55,105 bases of DNA from positions 1,582-56,686 of the forward strand of contig AWOE01000005.1 of NCBI GenBank assembly GCA_000494145.1, given 5' to 3'. The notes under the pieces were generated by a model. That model was not told where the DNA came from, did no database searches, and saw only the letters and a list, made by a program, of their open reading frames with translations. The stretch comes from Candidatus Calditenuaceae archaeon JGI OTU-1 (GTDB taxonomy: Archaea > Thermoproteota > Nitrososphaeria_A > Caldarchaeales > Calditenuaceae). Both the position numbers and the translations under genes were made by a program. Below, one piece after another: positions 15,491 to 23,106 of this stretch. How positions within the stretch are numbered: position 1 is the stretch's first letter; every line of letters starts with the position of its first letter.

Positions 15491-16231
15491 TCACGCGTAC
15501 GATAGCTCTATCAGTCCTTTGTTCGCCAGCGATTCCAGGACCTCCTCCACCTCATCCTCGGTGAGCCCGAGGACCTTCGATAGCTGCTGTATGTCCAGCG
15601 CGCCGGAATCGCCAAGCGAGGAGATCAGCTCGTAGACGGCCTTCTCCCTGTCGGATATGACGGGGACGTCAGGGAAGGACATCCGGACCCTCTCGGCCGC
15701 CAGCCTCTTGGCCATCTCCAGCACCTCCTCGGCCTCCCCGTCGACGTTGAGGTGCTGTGGCTCGGGCGTGGGAACCGCAGCGGACGTCGTGACGACAAGC
15801 GACTCCAAATCTTCAGAGAGTTGGTTCAAGACGACCGAGACGTCAGGTGTGACGGAGCTGAGCTCCCGCGCCACGACCTGGACAACACCCCTCAGGGACG
15901 ACAGGAGGCCCAGGACCTCGGTCAGCTCCATCACCGTCTCGAGCCTGACCTTGACCTGCTCCAGCAGTATCAGCTTGCTCATGATGATTTTGGCGAGCCT
16001 CCGGAGCGCTATGATCTCGTCGGCGTAGATCTTGGCGTGCTCCTCGTCACCTGTGGAGAGGGCCTGCACGCACCTCTCGAAGAGCTCCTTCCCCTTCATC
16101 TCGAGCTCCGAATACTTCTTGTTGAGTTTGGAGATGCTGGCGTTGACCGCTGTGAGGGACCTGTTCAGCTTGACCTCGAGCGATGCGAGCTTCCTCTCGT
16201 TCCTCCCCTGCCGCAGCCGGTCGAACAGCAT
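15491..16231 (-). CDS. cdvB: CdvB / ESCRT-III (Snf7 family) division protein
   Basis: A 246-residue ESCRT-III homologue that polymerises at the division site. The N-terminal basic, coiled-coil Snf7 core (about 1-150, KLNRSLTAVNASISKLNKKY and following helices) is followed by an acidic linker with prolines. SFPDVPVIS at about 183-191 resembles an MIM2-type motif for the CdvC MIT domain. The C-terminus is a winged helix (about 193-246, LDIQQLSKVLGLTEDEVEEV), as in CdvB proteins that bind CdvA, rather than the shorter CdvB1-B3 paralogues. A TATA-like element lies 27 nt before ATG 16231. The convergent cdvC neighbour supports the assignment. Confidence 0.92.
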   Translation of the reverse strand: MLFDRLRQGRNERKLASLEVKLNRSLTAVNASISKLNKKYSELEMKGKELFERCVQALSTGDEEHAKIYADEIIALRRLAKIIMSKLILLEQVKVRLETVMELTEVLGLLSSLRGVVQVVARELSSVTPDVSVVLNQLSEDLESLVVTTSAAVPTPEPQHLNVDGEAEEVLEMAKRLAAERVRMSFPDVPVISDREKAVYELISSLGDSGALDIQQLSKVLGLTEDEVEEVLESLANKGLIELSYA

Positions 16232-16253
16232 CGGTGCCCGAGGAGACCCGAGT

Positions 16254-16262
16254 GTTATTAGC
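16254..16262 (-). promoter_or_regulatory. TATA-like box upstream of cdvB
   Basis: The minus strand reads GCTAATAAC, centred about 27 nt before ATG 16231, consistent with a leaderless cdvB transcript. Confidence 0.5.
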
Positions 16263-16521
16263 GTCTGCCGCTACACTGGATGCGGCCAGCTCCTCGGAAT
16301 ATCCCCGTATCTCCGCTCCGAGACCTCCGGAATTCGGCTCAGGTTCGTACGGTCGTACCAGTTAACGTGAATTTGCACAACAACCGTGTAGGAAACATCC
16401 TTAAGACTGGGTATGCGTTATACAAAATACATGGGGGTGGTGGGCATTCATCACCGTTCTCGGTAAGAGAAGGCCCCCGGATCCGGAGGAACTCGGACTG
16501 GACAGAGACCTCCTACTCAGG
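16263..16521. other. Intergenic region between divergent cdvB and 2-oxoacid dehydrogenase genes
   Basis: The longest stretch without an assigned gene. The cdvB-proximal half shows nothing clear. From about 16360 the base composition becomes AT-richer, with GTTATACAAAATA at 16416-16428 as a probable TATA element for the plus-strand operon. The frame of the E1 alpha protein stays open for at least about 30 codons upstream of its first ATG (16522), without a standard start codon. An ATG at 16431 in another frame gives only an 11-codon peptide. No RNA gene was recognised. Confidence 0.5.
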
Positions 16522-17523
16522 ATGTACAGGCTGTTGGTTCTGACGAGGGTCCTTGACCGATACCTCCTGCGGCTGCAGAGGATGGGGAAGGCGGCGCTCT
16601 ACGCCGAGGCGATGGGCGAGGAGGCCGCGATGGTCGGTTCAGCCCTGGCCCTCCATCCGGAGGACGTTGTCTTCCCATCTTACAGGGAGCTGGGAGTCTT
16701 TCTCGTTAGAGGGGTCCCGGTTTCGGAGATACTTGACAGGCAGCTGAACACCGTTGACGACCCGCTGAAGGGCCACGAGTTCGCGGTCTTCGGAGACAGG
16801 AGGTTCAACATCGTCCCGGCCCCTACGCCGGTTTCGACGCAGATACCGATGGCGGTAGGTTACGCTCTGGCCTTCAAGATCAGGGGCGAGAGGAGGCTGG
16901 TGGTCACCTATTTCGGCGACGGAGCGACGTCGAAGGGCGACTTCCATGAGGGCATCAACTTCGCCAGCGTCTTCAAGCCTCCGATAGTCTTCATCTGCAT
17001 GAACAACCAGTACGCGATCTCGACGCACGTCAGCCGTCAGACGGGCTCGGCTACGATAGCGCAGAAGGCAATAGCGTACGGGCTTAGCGGTTACAGGGTC
17101 GACGGAAACGACGTCATCGCGATGTACCTCGTATCGAGGTCGGTCTTCGAGGAGGTAAGGGACGGAGGTGATCCGGTGCTCATCGAGGCGGTCACCTACA
17201 GGCTCGGAGCCCACACGACCAGCGACGACCCGAAGAGGTACAGGTCCGAGGAGGAGGTCCAGCAGTGGATGAAGAAGGACCCCGTGGACAGGATGAGGGC
17301 CTACCTCATCGCTAAGAACGTCATCGGCGAGGAGGACGACAGATCGCTCTGGTCCGAGGTCGAGGCCTTCGTCTCGGCTGAGGTGGAGAGGGCCCTCGCC
17401 AAGCCGGGCCTGGAACCCGAGGTGATATTCGAGGACGTCTACGCGGAGCCGACGCCGCAGCTGAGGGAGCAGATCGAGGAGTTTCGGCAGCAGCTCAGGA
17501 CCGAGAGGGTGATGAGGGGATGA
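16522..17523 (+). CDS. 2-oxoacid dehydrogenase E1 component, alpha subunit
   Basis: Thiamine-diphosphate-dependent E1 alpha of a pyruvate or branched-chain 2-oxoacid dehydrogenase complex, which decarboxylates the oxoacid and passes the acyl group to lipoyl-E2. The TPP motif runs from GDGATSKGDF (about 133) to MNNQYAIST, and the phosphorylation-loop-like HTTSDDPKRYR is kept. The following acyl-CoA dehydrogenase gene suggests branched-chain substrates, but sequence alone does not decide. The ATG at 16522 is the first usable start. The codons just upstream (PDPEELGLDRDLLLR, in frame) look like the normal N-terminus of this family, so the real protein may begin earlier. It overlaps the beta gene by 4 nt. 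No E2 or E3 gene is in the window. Confidence 0.92.
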   Translation: MYRLLVLTRVLDRYLLRLQRMGKAALYAEAMGEEAAMVGSALALHPEDVVFPSYRELGVFLVRGVPVSEILDRQLNTVDDPLKGHEFAVFGDRRFNIVPAPTPVSTQIPMAVGYALAFKIRGERRLVVTYFGDGATSKGDFHEGINFASVFKPPIVFICMNNQYAISTHVSRQTGSATIAQKAIAYGLSGYRVDGNDVIAMYLVSRSVFEEVRDGGDPVLIEAVTYRLGAHTTSDDPKRYRSEEEVQQWMKKDPVDRMRAYLIAKNVIGEEDDRSLWSEVEAFVSAEVERALAKPGLEPEVIFEDVYAEPTPQLREQIEEFRQQLRTERVMRG

Positions 17524-18494
17524 CCGTCCTGACGTTCGCGAAGGCGATCAACGAGGCGCTGAGGTACGAGATGCGCCGTGACGAGCGGGTCGTGGTTCTG
17601 GGGGAGGACGTGGGCGTGAACGGAGGCGTCTTCAGGTGCACGGAGGGCCTCCTCGTCGAGTTCGGTCCGATGAGGGTGATGGACACGCCCCTCTCAGAGT
17701 CGGCGATAATCGGAGTGGCGCTCGGCCTCGCCGCCAACGGCATGAGGCCGGTCGCGGAGATCCAGTTCTCGGACTTCATCTTCGGTGGGTTCGAGCAACT
17801 GGTCTCGAACGTCGCCAAGTTCAGGTACAGGAACGCGGGGCACTTCACAGCTCCGCTCGTCGTCAGGGCTCCGGTAGGTGGAGGTGTGAGGGGAGGGATG
17901 TATCACTCGCAGAGCCCCGAGTCCTACTTCACCAACACCGCAGGTCTCAAGGTGGTGGTGCCCTCCACCCCCTCCGACGCGAAGGGCTTGCTGATCTCCG
18001 CGATAAGGGACGACGACCCCGTCATCTTCTTAGAGCCCAAGCGCCTCTACCACTCCCTCAAGGAGGACGTCCCCGACGGCGAGTACACCGTGCCCATCGG
18101 GAAGGCGAGGTTGGTCAGGGAGGGCGAAGACGTGACGGTCATCACCTACGGCGCCACCGTCTACGACGCCCTGGCCGCCGCCGAGGAGGTGGAGAAGGAG
18201 GGGATCTCGGTGGAGGTCATCGACCTGAGGAGCCTGATCCCCTACGACTGGGAGGCGATCTCGAGGTCCGTCAGGAAGACCGGCAGGCCTGTGATAGTCC
18301 ACGAGGCCCAGAAGACGTCGGGGTTCGGGGCGGAGATCGCCGCAACCATCGCGGAGAGGGAGATCTACAGCCTCGAGGCGCCCGTGATCAGGGTCACCGG
18401 TTACGACACGCCGTACCCGCTGGTCCACGAGCACCTCTATCTCCCCAACAAGGACAGGATAGTCAACGCGATACGGAGATCGGCTGCCCACTGA
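17520..18494 (+). CDS. 2-oxoacid dehydrogenase E1 component, beta subunit
   Basis: A 324-residue partner of the preceding alpha subunit. Together they form the alpha2-beta2 E1 heterotetramer. Recognisable family segments are LGEDVGVNGGVFRCTEGL, DTPLSESAIIGVALGLAANG, RPVAEIQFSDFI, and the C-terminal EVIDLRSLIPYDWEAI with RVTGYDTPYP. The glutamate of DTPLSE helps activate TPP. Its ATG overlaps the alpha stop (ATGA), so the two are translationally coupled. The acyl-CoA dehydrogenase gene follows 19 nt later and probably shares the transcript. Confidence 0.93.
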   Translation: MTVLTFAKAINEALRYEMRRDERVVVLGEDVGVNGGVFRCTEGLLVEFGPMRVMDTPLSESAIIGVALGLAANGMRPVAEIQFSDFIFGGFEQLVSNVAKFRYRNAGHFTAPLVVRAPVGGGVRGGMYHSQSPESYFTNTAGLKVVVPSTPSDAKGLLISAIRDDDPVIFLEPKRLYHSLKEDVPDGEYTVPIGKARLVREGEDVTVITYGATVYDALAAAEEVEKEGISVEVIDLRSLIPYDWEAISRSVRKTGRPVIVHEAQKTSGFGAEIAATIAEREIYSLEAPVIRVTGYDTPYPLVHEHLYLPNKDRIVNAIRRSAAH

Positions 18495-18513
18495 TATCAG
18501 GGGTCTGAGGGAC

Positions 18514-19683
18514 ATGCGGATACCGATGCACGAGACCCTGAACGAGGAGGAAGCCCTCCTCCTCAAGACCGCGAGGTCCGTCTCGAAATCTTTCGGCAGG
18601 TCCTACTGGCTCGAGAAGTGGGAGAAGAAGGAGCCGCCCGACGAGCTTTGGGAAGAGATGCGGAGGCAGGGCCTAACGGGTGTAGGCGTTCCGGAGAAGT
18701 ACGGAGGATCCGGGTTCGGGCTGATGGGTGCGGTGCTGACGCAGGAGGCGCTGGCGCTCGAGGGCCTTCCCGTGCTCCAGTTCCTCGTCACCCACTTCAG
18801 CAGGCACATCGTCCTTTCCTCCGGAACCGAGGAGCAGATAAGGAGGTTCGTCACGCCCACCTGCACCGATGGGAAGAGGATGAGCTTCGCGCTGACCGAA
18901 CCGGAGGCCGGCTCCAACACCTGGAGGATCTCGACGCTGGCGAAGAAGGAAAACGACGGTTACGTGATCACGGGCCAGAAGGTCTTCATCAGCGGAGCAA
19001 AAGAGTCGGACCTCATGCTGCTGGTGGCCCGGACCAAGCGCTACGAGGAGGTCGGAGACAAAAGATACGGGATATCCCTCTTCGTCCTCGAGACCTCCGA
19101 CCCCAACATCAAGATGGAGCGGCTCGACATCGACATGAGGGGCCCCGAGTGGCAGTACGCGGTCTACTTCGACTCCGTTCGTGTCCCAGCGGAGAACCTG
19201 ATCGGCAGGGAGGGTGAGGGGTACAAGGCCCTCTTCGAGGGACTGAACGTCGAGAGGTTGCTGATAGCATCGATCGCCGTCGGCCTCGGCGACTTCGCCC
19301 TGAGCAGGGCCGTCGATTACGCCAAGAGCAGGAAGGTCTTCGACGTCCCCATAGGTTCGCATCAGGGACTGCAGTTCCCCATGGCGAAAGCAGCAGCGCA
19401 CCTTGAGGCCGCCCGATCGGTCATCTACAACGCCGCCAGGTTGCACGACCAGTCCGGCAGGGGCCTCGAGCTGGCCAACATGGCGAAGCTCCTCGGTTCA
19501 GAGGCCGGACTTGAGGCGCTCGACGTCGCGATGCAGACCTTCGGCGGCTACGCCTTCGAGCTGGGGACAGACCTCATCAACCTCTACCCGATCCTGAGGC
19601 TCTTCAAGACGGCGCCGGTGACGAACGAGCTGGTGATGAGCTACATCGGAACCCACGTCCTCGGACTGCCCAAGTCCTACTGA
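18514..19683 (+). CDS. Acyl-CoA dehydrogenase
   Basis: A 389-residue FAD enzyme that introduces a double bond into an acyl-CoA and needs an electron-transfer flavoprotein, not seen here. Family signatures: FALTEPEAGSNTW (FAD binding), ITGQKVFISGAKESD, VPAENLIGREGEGYKALFEGL, and near the end MQTFGGYAFELGTDLINLYP. The usual catalytic Glu of short- and medium-chain enzymes (GGYGYTxE/YEG) is not clearly in place, where the sequence is AFELG. That might shift the base elsewhere, as in isovaleryl-CoA dehydrogenases. It directly follows E1 alpha-beta, suggesting oxidation of a branched-chain acyl-CoA made by the complex. Confidence 0.9.
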   Translation: MRIPMHETLNEEEALLLKTARSVSKSFGRSYWLEKWEKKEPPDELWEEMRRQGLTGVGVPEKYGGSGFGLMGAVLTQEALALEGLPVLQFLVTHFSRHIVLSSGTEEQIRRFVTPTCTDGKRMSFALTEPEAGSNTWRISTLAKKENDGYVITGQKVFISGAKESDLMLLVARTKRYEEVGDKRYGISLFVLETSDPNIKMERLDIDMRGPEWQYAVYFDSVRVPAENLIGREGEGYKALFEGLNVERLLIASIAVGLGDFALSRAVDYAKSRKVFDVPIGSHQGLQFPMAKAAAHLEAARSVIYNAARLHDQSGRGLELANMAKLLGSEAGLEALDVAMQTFGGYAFELGTDLINLYPILRLFKTAPVTNELVMSYIGTHVLGLPKSY

Positions 19684-19708
19684 GCGGCTGCTGAAGGTGT
19701 AGAACCCA

Positions 19709-19718
19709 AATTATATAC
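19709..19718 (+). promoter_or_regulatory. TATA box upstream of the thiolase-DUF35 unit
   Basis: AATTATATAC is a strong archaeal TATA match, centred about 29 nt before ATG 19743. It separates this unit from the acyl-CoA dehydrogenase operon and shows that the GTG at 19725 is too near the box to be the start. Confidence 0.6.
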
Positions 19719-19742
19719 CGGCTCGTGCATTTCGGTCACGCG

Positions 19743-20900
19743 ATGGGACAAGGCGGCGTCTATGTGCTCGGTGTCGGAGAGATTCCGCCATCGTCTTCTC
19801 TCAGGGACCTCGACTTCAGGGAGATGACATTCGAGGCAGCGGTCCAGGCTTACGCCGACGCGGACATCGATCCCTCCGAGGTCGAGGGGCTCTTCACAGC
19901 GGAGCAGGACTTCGTCGAGGGGATATCGATAGCCGACGAGTACACACCAGATCAGGTGGGGATGAGGTTGAAGTTCAACATGCTCGTCGCCGGCGACTTC
20001 CTCGAGGCCCTCTTCCACGCCTACATGGCCGTCAGGTCCGGGCTTATGGAGGTGGTGGCCGTCGAGTCCCACGCTAGGCCCTCGGAGATCGAGAACTACG
20101 CGGACGTCCTCAGGGCATCCCTCGACCCCCACTGCCTCAGACCGATCCTATCGGATCCGTATGCGATAGCGGGGCTGGACGCCAGAGCCTTCCTCAGCAA
20201 GACGGGGTCCACAACCCACGACCTCTCGCTGGTGGTCGAGAAGAACCTGAGGAACGCCGCGCGATCGGGAGGACCATATGGCGAGGCGCTCTCGGCGGAG
20301 GAAGTCGAGAGGAGCCCCTTCGTCTACGAGCCCCTCAGACGGAGACACGTGGCCCGATTCTCCGATTACGTCGCGGTGGTGGTTCTGGGATCGGAGAGGG
20401 CTGCAAAGGGATCCGACAGGGCGGTGGAGATCGCGTCGATATGGCAGACCGGTGCCACTTCAGGTGCCCACCAGTGGATGAGGAGTTGGGGAGCAATGGA
20501 GTGGGTGAGGGGTGCTTTGGAGAGGGTCGGGCGCGATCTGCATGGCAATCCCGTGAGGTCGTCGGACCTCGTCGAGTTCACCGAGTTCTTCGCACACCAG
20601 GAGCTCCAGTTCCTCTCGGGTTTGCTGGGCTCCGAGGCCGAGGCGCTGCGGATGCTGAGATCGGGCGATCTGGATCTAGGATCGGCGCTGCCCTTCAACC
20701 CCTCAGGCGGGTGCCTGGGCAACGGCAACTCCCTGAACGCCTCGGGCGGAAGGGCCTTCGTCGACGCTGTCAGGCAGCTGAGGGGCGAGGCTGGGAGAGT
20801 GCAGGTGAAGGGCGCGAAGGCCGCCATCGTCGGGTCGCTCCACACGGAGATCTCAGACTCCGGCACGCTGGTATTTCTGAGGACAGGTGATGCGACGTGA
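19743..20900 (+). CDS. Thiolase-fold protein lacking the catalytic cysteine (first of pair)
   Basis: A 385-residue member of the SCP-x/archaeal thiolase superfamily. The fold is recognised by FREMTFEAAVQAYADADIDP, AYMAVRSG with VVAVESHARPSE, and the C-terminal NPSGGCLGNGNSLNASGG. In true thiolases a nucleophilic cysteine sits in CASG before the helix; here that position is alanine (MLVAGDFLEA). The GHP histidine is Asn (GNGNS). The usual Claisen chemistry through a cysteinyl thioester is thus unlikely. Related Cys-less proteins paired with DUF35 domains act as retro-aldolases in steroid side-chain degradation (Ltp2-ChsH2). Acyl-CoA retro-aldol cleavage is therefore a reasonable but unproven role. 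It overlaps the second thiolase gene by 4 nt. Confidence 0.8.
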   Translation: MGQGGVYVLGVGEIPPSSSLRDLDFREMTFEAAVQAYADADIDPSEVEGLFTAEQDFVEGISIADEYTPDQVGMRLKFNMLVAGDFLEALFHAYMAVRSGLMEVVAVESHARPSEIENYADVLRASLDPHCLRPILSDPYAIAGLDARAFLSKTGSTTHDLSLVVEKNLRNAARSGGPYGEALSAEEVERSPFVYEPLRRRHVARFSDYVAVVVLGSERAAKGSDRAVEIASIWQTGATSGAHQWMRSWGAMEWVRGALERVGRDLHGNPVRSSDLVEFTEFFAHQELQFLSGLLGSEAEALRMLRSGDLDLGSALPFNPSGGCLGNGNSLNASGGRAFVDAVRQLRGEAGRVQVKGAKAAIVGSLHTEISDSGTLVFLRTGDAT

Positions 20901-22051
20901 GGAGGGTCGCGATAGTGGGTGCCGGCATGACCGACTTCAGGTCGATGCTGCCCCACAGCTCCCCTGAGATGATAAGGGAGGCCGTCAGGAGGTGCCTCGA
21001 CGACGTGGGTTCGCTCTCGATCCGTTACGTGGACGGCGTCCTCTGCGCCTCGGCTCCCGACGCCTTCGACGGATACCACGACAAGGTCTCGATCGCCAAC
21101 GAGGCGGCCTGTGCGATCGGGAAGCCCGTCACGAGGGTCTTCGTGGGAGGGGGAAGCGGGGTCGCGGCTGCCGTCTCGGGATGGTACCACGTCGCCTCCG
21201 GACTCTTCGATACGCTCCTCGTCGTAGCGTGGGAGAAGATGAGCCCTCCGTACCCTCACGCCCAGAAGCTCTTCCAGACGATCTTCGAGCCCGTCGTAGA
21301 GCAGCCGCTCGGGCCGAACCTGATCTGGATATTCGCGCTCGAGATGAGGAGGTACATGGAGGCGCATAACCTGTCGAAGGAGCTCATCGCGGAGGTCGCC
21401 GTGAAGAACAAGGCCAACGCCCTCGACCACCCCCATGCGCAGCTCGGAGCGAGGATCACGGTGGAGGACGTCCTGAAGTCGGAGGTGATGGTCTGGCCGG
21501 TCAACAGGCTGGACATCAGCCCCACATCCGACGGCGCGGTGGCCGTCCTCTTGGCGTCTGAGAACGTGGCGCGGAAGCTCACGGACACACCGGTGTGGAT
21601 CGACGGCGTGGCGACGTGTCTGGACTCGCAGTACTGGACCAACAGGGACCTGGCGTTCCCGTACTACGTCTACCTCGCCGCACAGAAGGCCTACAGGATG
21701 GCGGGGATAACGAACCCGCTTAAGGAGGTCGACGTCTGGGAGCCGTACGACCCGTTCACCTACAAGGAGCTCCACCACCTCGACGGCCTTCTCGGGAAGC
21801 CGGGCTTGGCGCCGAGGTTGCTGAAGGAAGGCCAGCTCCACAGGGACGGGGATCACCCAGCATCGCCCTCCGGTGGTCTTCTCGGCGTAGGGAATCCTAT
21901 CGCCGCTGCAGGGCTGATGAAGGTCGCGGAGCTCTACTGGCAGCTCTCCGAACGGGCGGGGAAGAGGCAGGTGCCCAACGCTTACGTCGGCGTCGCTCAG
22001 GCCTGGGGAGACCTCATGCAGGTCGGGACGGTGGTGGTGTGCAGGAGATGA
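20897..22051 (+). CDS. Thiolase-fold protein lacking the catalytic cysteine (second of pair)
   Basis: A 384-residue thiolase-superfamily protein with the common start VAIVGAGMTDF, then EMIREAVRRCLDDVG, YHVASGLFDTLLVVAWEKMS, an EPYDPFTYKE motif and the C-terminal SGGLLGVGNPIAAAGLMKVAE. The nucleophile position reads VGGGSGVAA, so the cysteine is Gly, and the GHP histidine is Asn (GNP). Together with the preceding gene it could form a heteromer, as two diverged thiolase chains with the same missing residues are encoded back to back. The DUF35 gene that follows overlaps by 13 nt, which strongly suggests a stable complex. Start is GTG 20897 within the GTGA overlap. Confidence 0.8.
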   Translation: MRRVAIVGAGMTDFRSMLPHSSPEMIREAVRRCLDDVGSLSIRYVDGVLCASAPDAFDGYHDKVSIANEAACAIGKPVTRVFVGGGSGVAAAVSGWYHVASGLFDTLLVVAWEKMSPPYPHAQKLFQTIFEPVVEQPLGPNLIWIFALEMRRYMEAHNLSKELIAEVAVKNKANALDHPHAQLGARITVEDVLKSEVMVWPVNRLDISPTSDGAVAVLLASENVARKLTDTPVWIDGVATCLDSQYWTNRDLAFPYYVYLAAQKAYRMAGITNPLKEVDVWEPYDPFTYKELHHLDGLLGKPGLAPRLLKEGQLHRDGDHPASPSGGLLGVGNPIAAAGLMKVAELYWQLSERAGKRQVPNAYVGVAQAWGDLMQVGTVVVCRR

Positions 22052-22698
22052 GCGTGAGGCTAGTTAAGTTCGGTGGCGAGACGCTCGCGGGGCTCGAGGG
22101 CAGGCTGGCTGAGCTCCTCTCGAAAGCTGCAGCCGAGGTCGGCGAGGGGAGGGTAAGCTCGTGGGCTAAGGCCTTGGAGGAGTCGAAGGGGAGGACGGAG
22201 TTCGAGGCGCCGGAGACGCTGGTGGTGACCCCGTACCTCCTCGACTTCAGGTACAGGAGGAGCACGGGGATCGCCCTGACGAGGTTCCTCGAAGGCCTGA
22301 AGGAGGGCAAGTTCTTGGGGACGAGGTGCAGCGGCTGCGGCCGCGTCCTGATACCTCCCAGGACCTTCTGCGAGTGGTGCTTCAGGAGGGTCGACGAGTG
22401 GATCGAGCACAGCGGCGAGGGCGAGGTGGCGACCTACTCCATCGCATACATCGGCACCAACCCGAAGGTGAGGCTCCCGAAGCCCGAGCCGATCGCGGTG
22501 ATCTGGTTCGAGGGGACGAAAGTGGTCAGGCCCAACACCAGGACCGTCGCCCACGCGGCGGGCATACTGCACAGGCTGGGAGAGGTCGAGCCCCAGGAGA
22601 TCATGATAGGGATGAGGGTGAGGCCGGTCTGGAGGCCGGAGGAGGAGAGGGTGGGGAGCATCACCGACGTCCTCTACTTCGCATCGGTCAGGAGGTGA
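22039..22698 (+). CDS. DUF35 OB-fold/zinc-ribbon acyl-CoA-binding partner (first)
   Basis: A 219-residue protein. The central part has the DUF35 rubredoxin-like zinc ribbon CSGCGRVLIPPRTFCEWC, followed by an OB-fold (GEGEVATYSIAYIG ... PIAVIWFEG). In archaea and actinobacteria DUF35 proteins bind acyl-CoA and bridge or complete thiolase-fold enzymes. The first roughly 75 residues, before the helix ALTRFLEGLKEGKFLGTRC, form an extension not present in minimal DUF35 proteins. Start is GTG 22039 or ATG 22048, both inside the end of the second thiolase gene. The tight overlap argues that the product works with the two thiolase-like proteins. Confidence 0.87.
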   Translation: MQEMSVRLVKFGGETLAGLEGRLAELLSKAAAEVGEGRVSSWAKALEESKGRTEFEAPETLVVTPYLLDFRYRRSTGIALTRFLEGLKEGKFLGTRCSGCGRVLIPPRTFCEWCFRRVDEWIEHSGEGEVATYSIAYIGTNPKVRLPKPEPIAVIWFEGTKVVRPNTRTVAHAAGILHRLGEVEPQEIMIGMRVRPVWRPEEERVGSITDVLYFASVRR

Positions 22699-23106
22699 GG
22701 GGAAACGGTCGGCGAGTTCAGGCACTCGATCGAGAACCCCTACGAGTACCCGGCAGGCTTCGCCCTCTCGGTCTTCCTCGAGGGCCTGCGGAAGGGCGTG
22801 CTGAAGGGCTCCAGGTGCACCTCTTGCTCGCGGAGCTACATACCGCCCTTCGCTTTCTGCCCGCACTGCGTCGACTCGAAGGTGGAATACGTTGACGTCC
22901 CGGGCGAGGGCAGGGTCGTCACCTGGACGAGGACGAAGGACGGCACGGTCCTCGTGTTCGTGGCCTTTGACGGCCTCGAAGGTGGGATCCTCCACCGTTA
23001 CGTTGCCGGAAGCGATCCGGTTGAGGGCATGAGGGTCAGGCCGAGGTTCAGGGCAGAGCGCGTCGGTTCGATACTCGACATAGAGGGATTCGAGCCTGCA
23101 CGCTAA
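22699..23106 (+). CDS. DUF35 OB-fold/zinc-ribbon partner (second); start codon unresolved
   Basis: A second DUF35 protein with the ribbon CTSCSRSYIPPFAFCPHC and OB-fold VPGEGRVVTWTRTKDGTVLVFVAF. The first standard start in frame is GTG 22798. However, the 33 codons before it, right back to the stop of the previous gene, read as a typical DUF35 N-terminus (SIENPYEYPAGFALSVFLEG). They contain no ATG, GTG or TTG. A GTG at 22695 overlapping the previous stop would serve if one G of the GGGG run at about 22699-22702 were extra. So either the assembly carries a homopolymer error or an unusual start is used. Two DUF35 genes for two thiolase-like genes suggest a 1:1 arrangement. The gene converges on acetoacetyl-CoA synthetase with a 4-nt overlap. 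Confidence 0.8.
   Translation, partial: GETVGEFRHSIENPYEYPAGFALSVFLEGLRKGVLKGSRCTSCSRSYIPPFAFCPHCVDSKVEYVDVPGEGRVVTWTRTKDGTVLVFVAFDGLEGGILHRYVAGSDPVEGMRVRPRFRAERVGSILDIEGFEPAR

Noticed and set aside
16431..16466. 11-codon ORF as a leader peptide for the E1 operon
   Set aside because: It lies too close to the presumed TATA box (about 10 nt) to be transcribed from it and shows no ribosome binding site or attenuator-like structure.
20366..21856. 496-codon minus-strand frame antisense to the two thiolase-fold genes
   Set aside because: No recognisable domain, and it crosses the junction of two overlapping plus-strand genes with strong family similarity.
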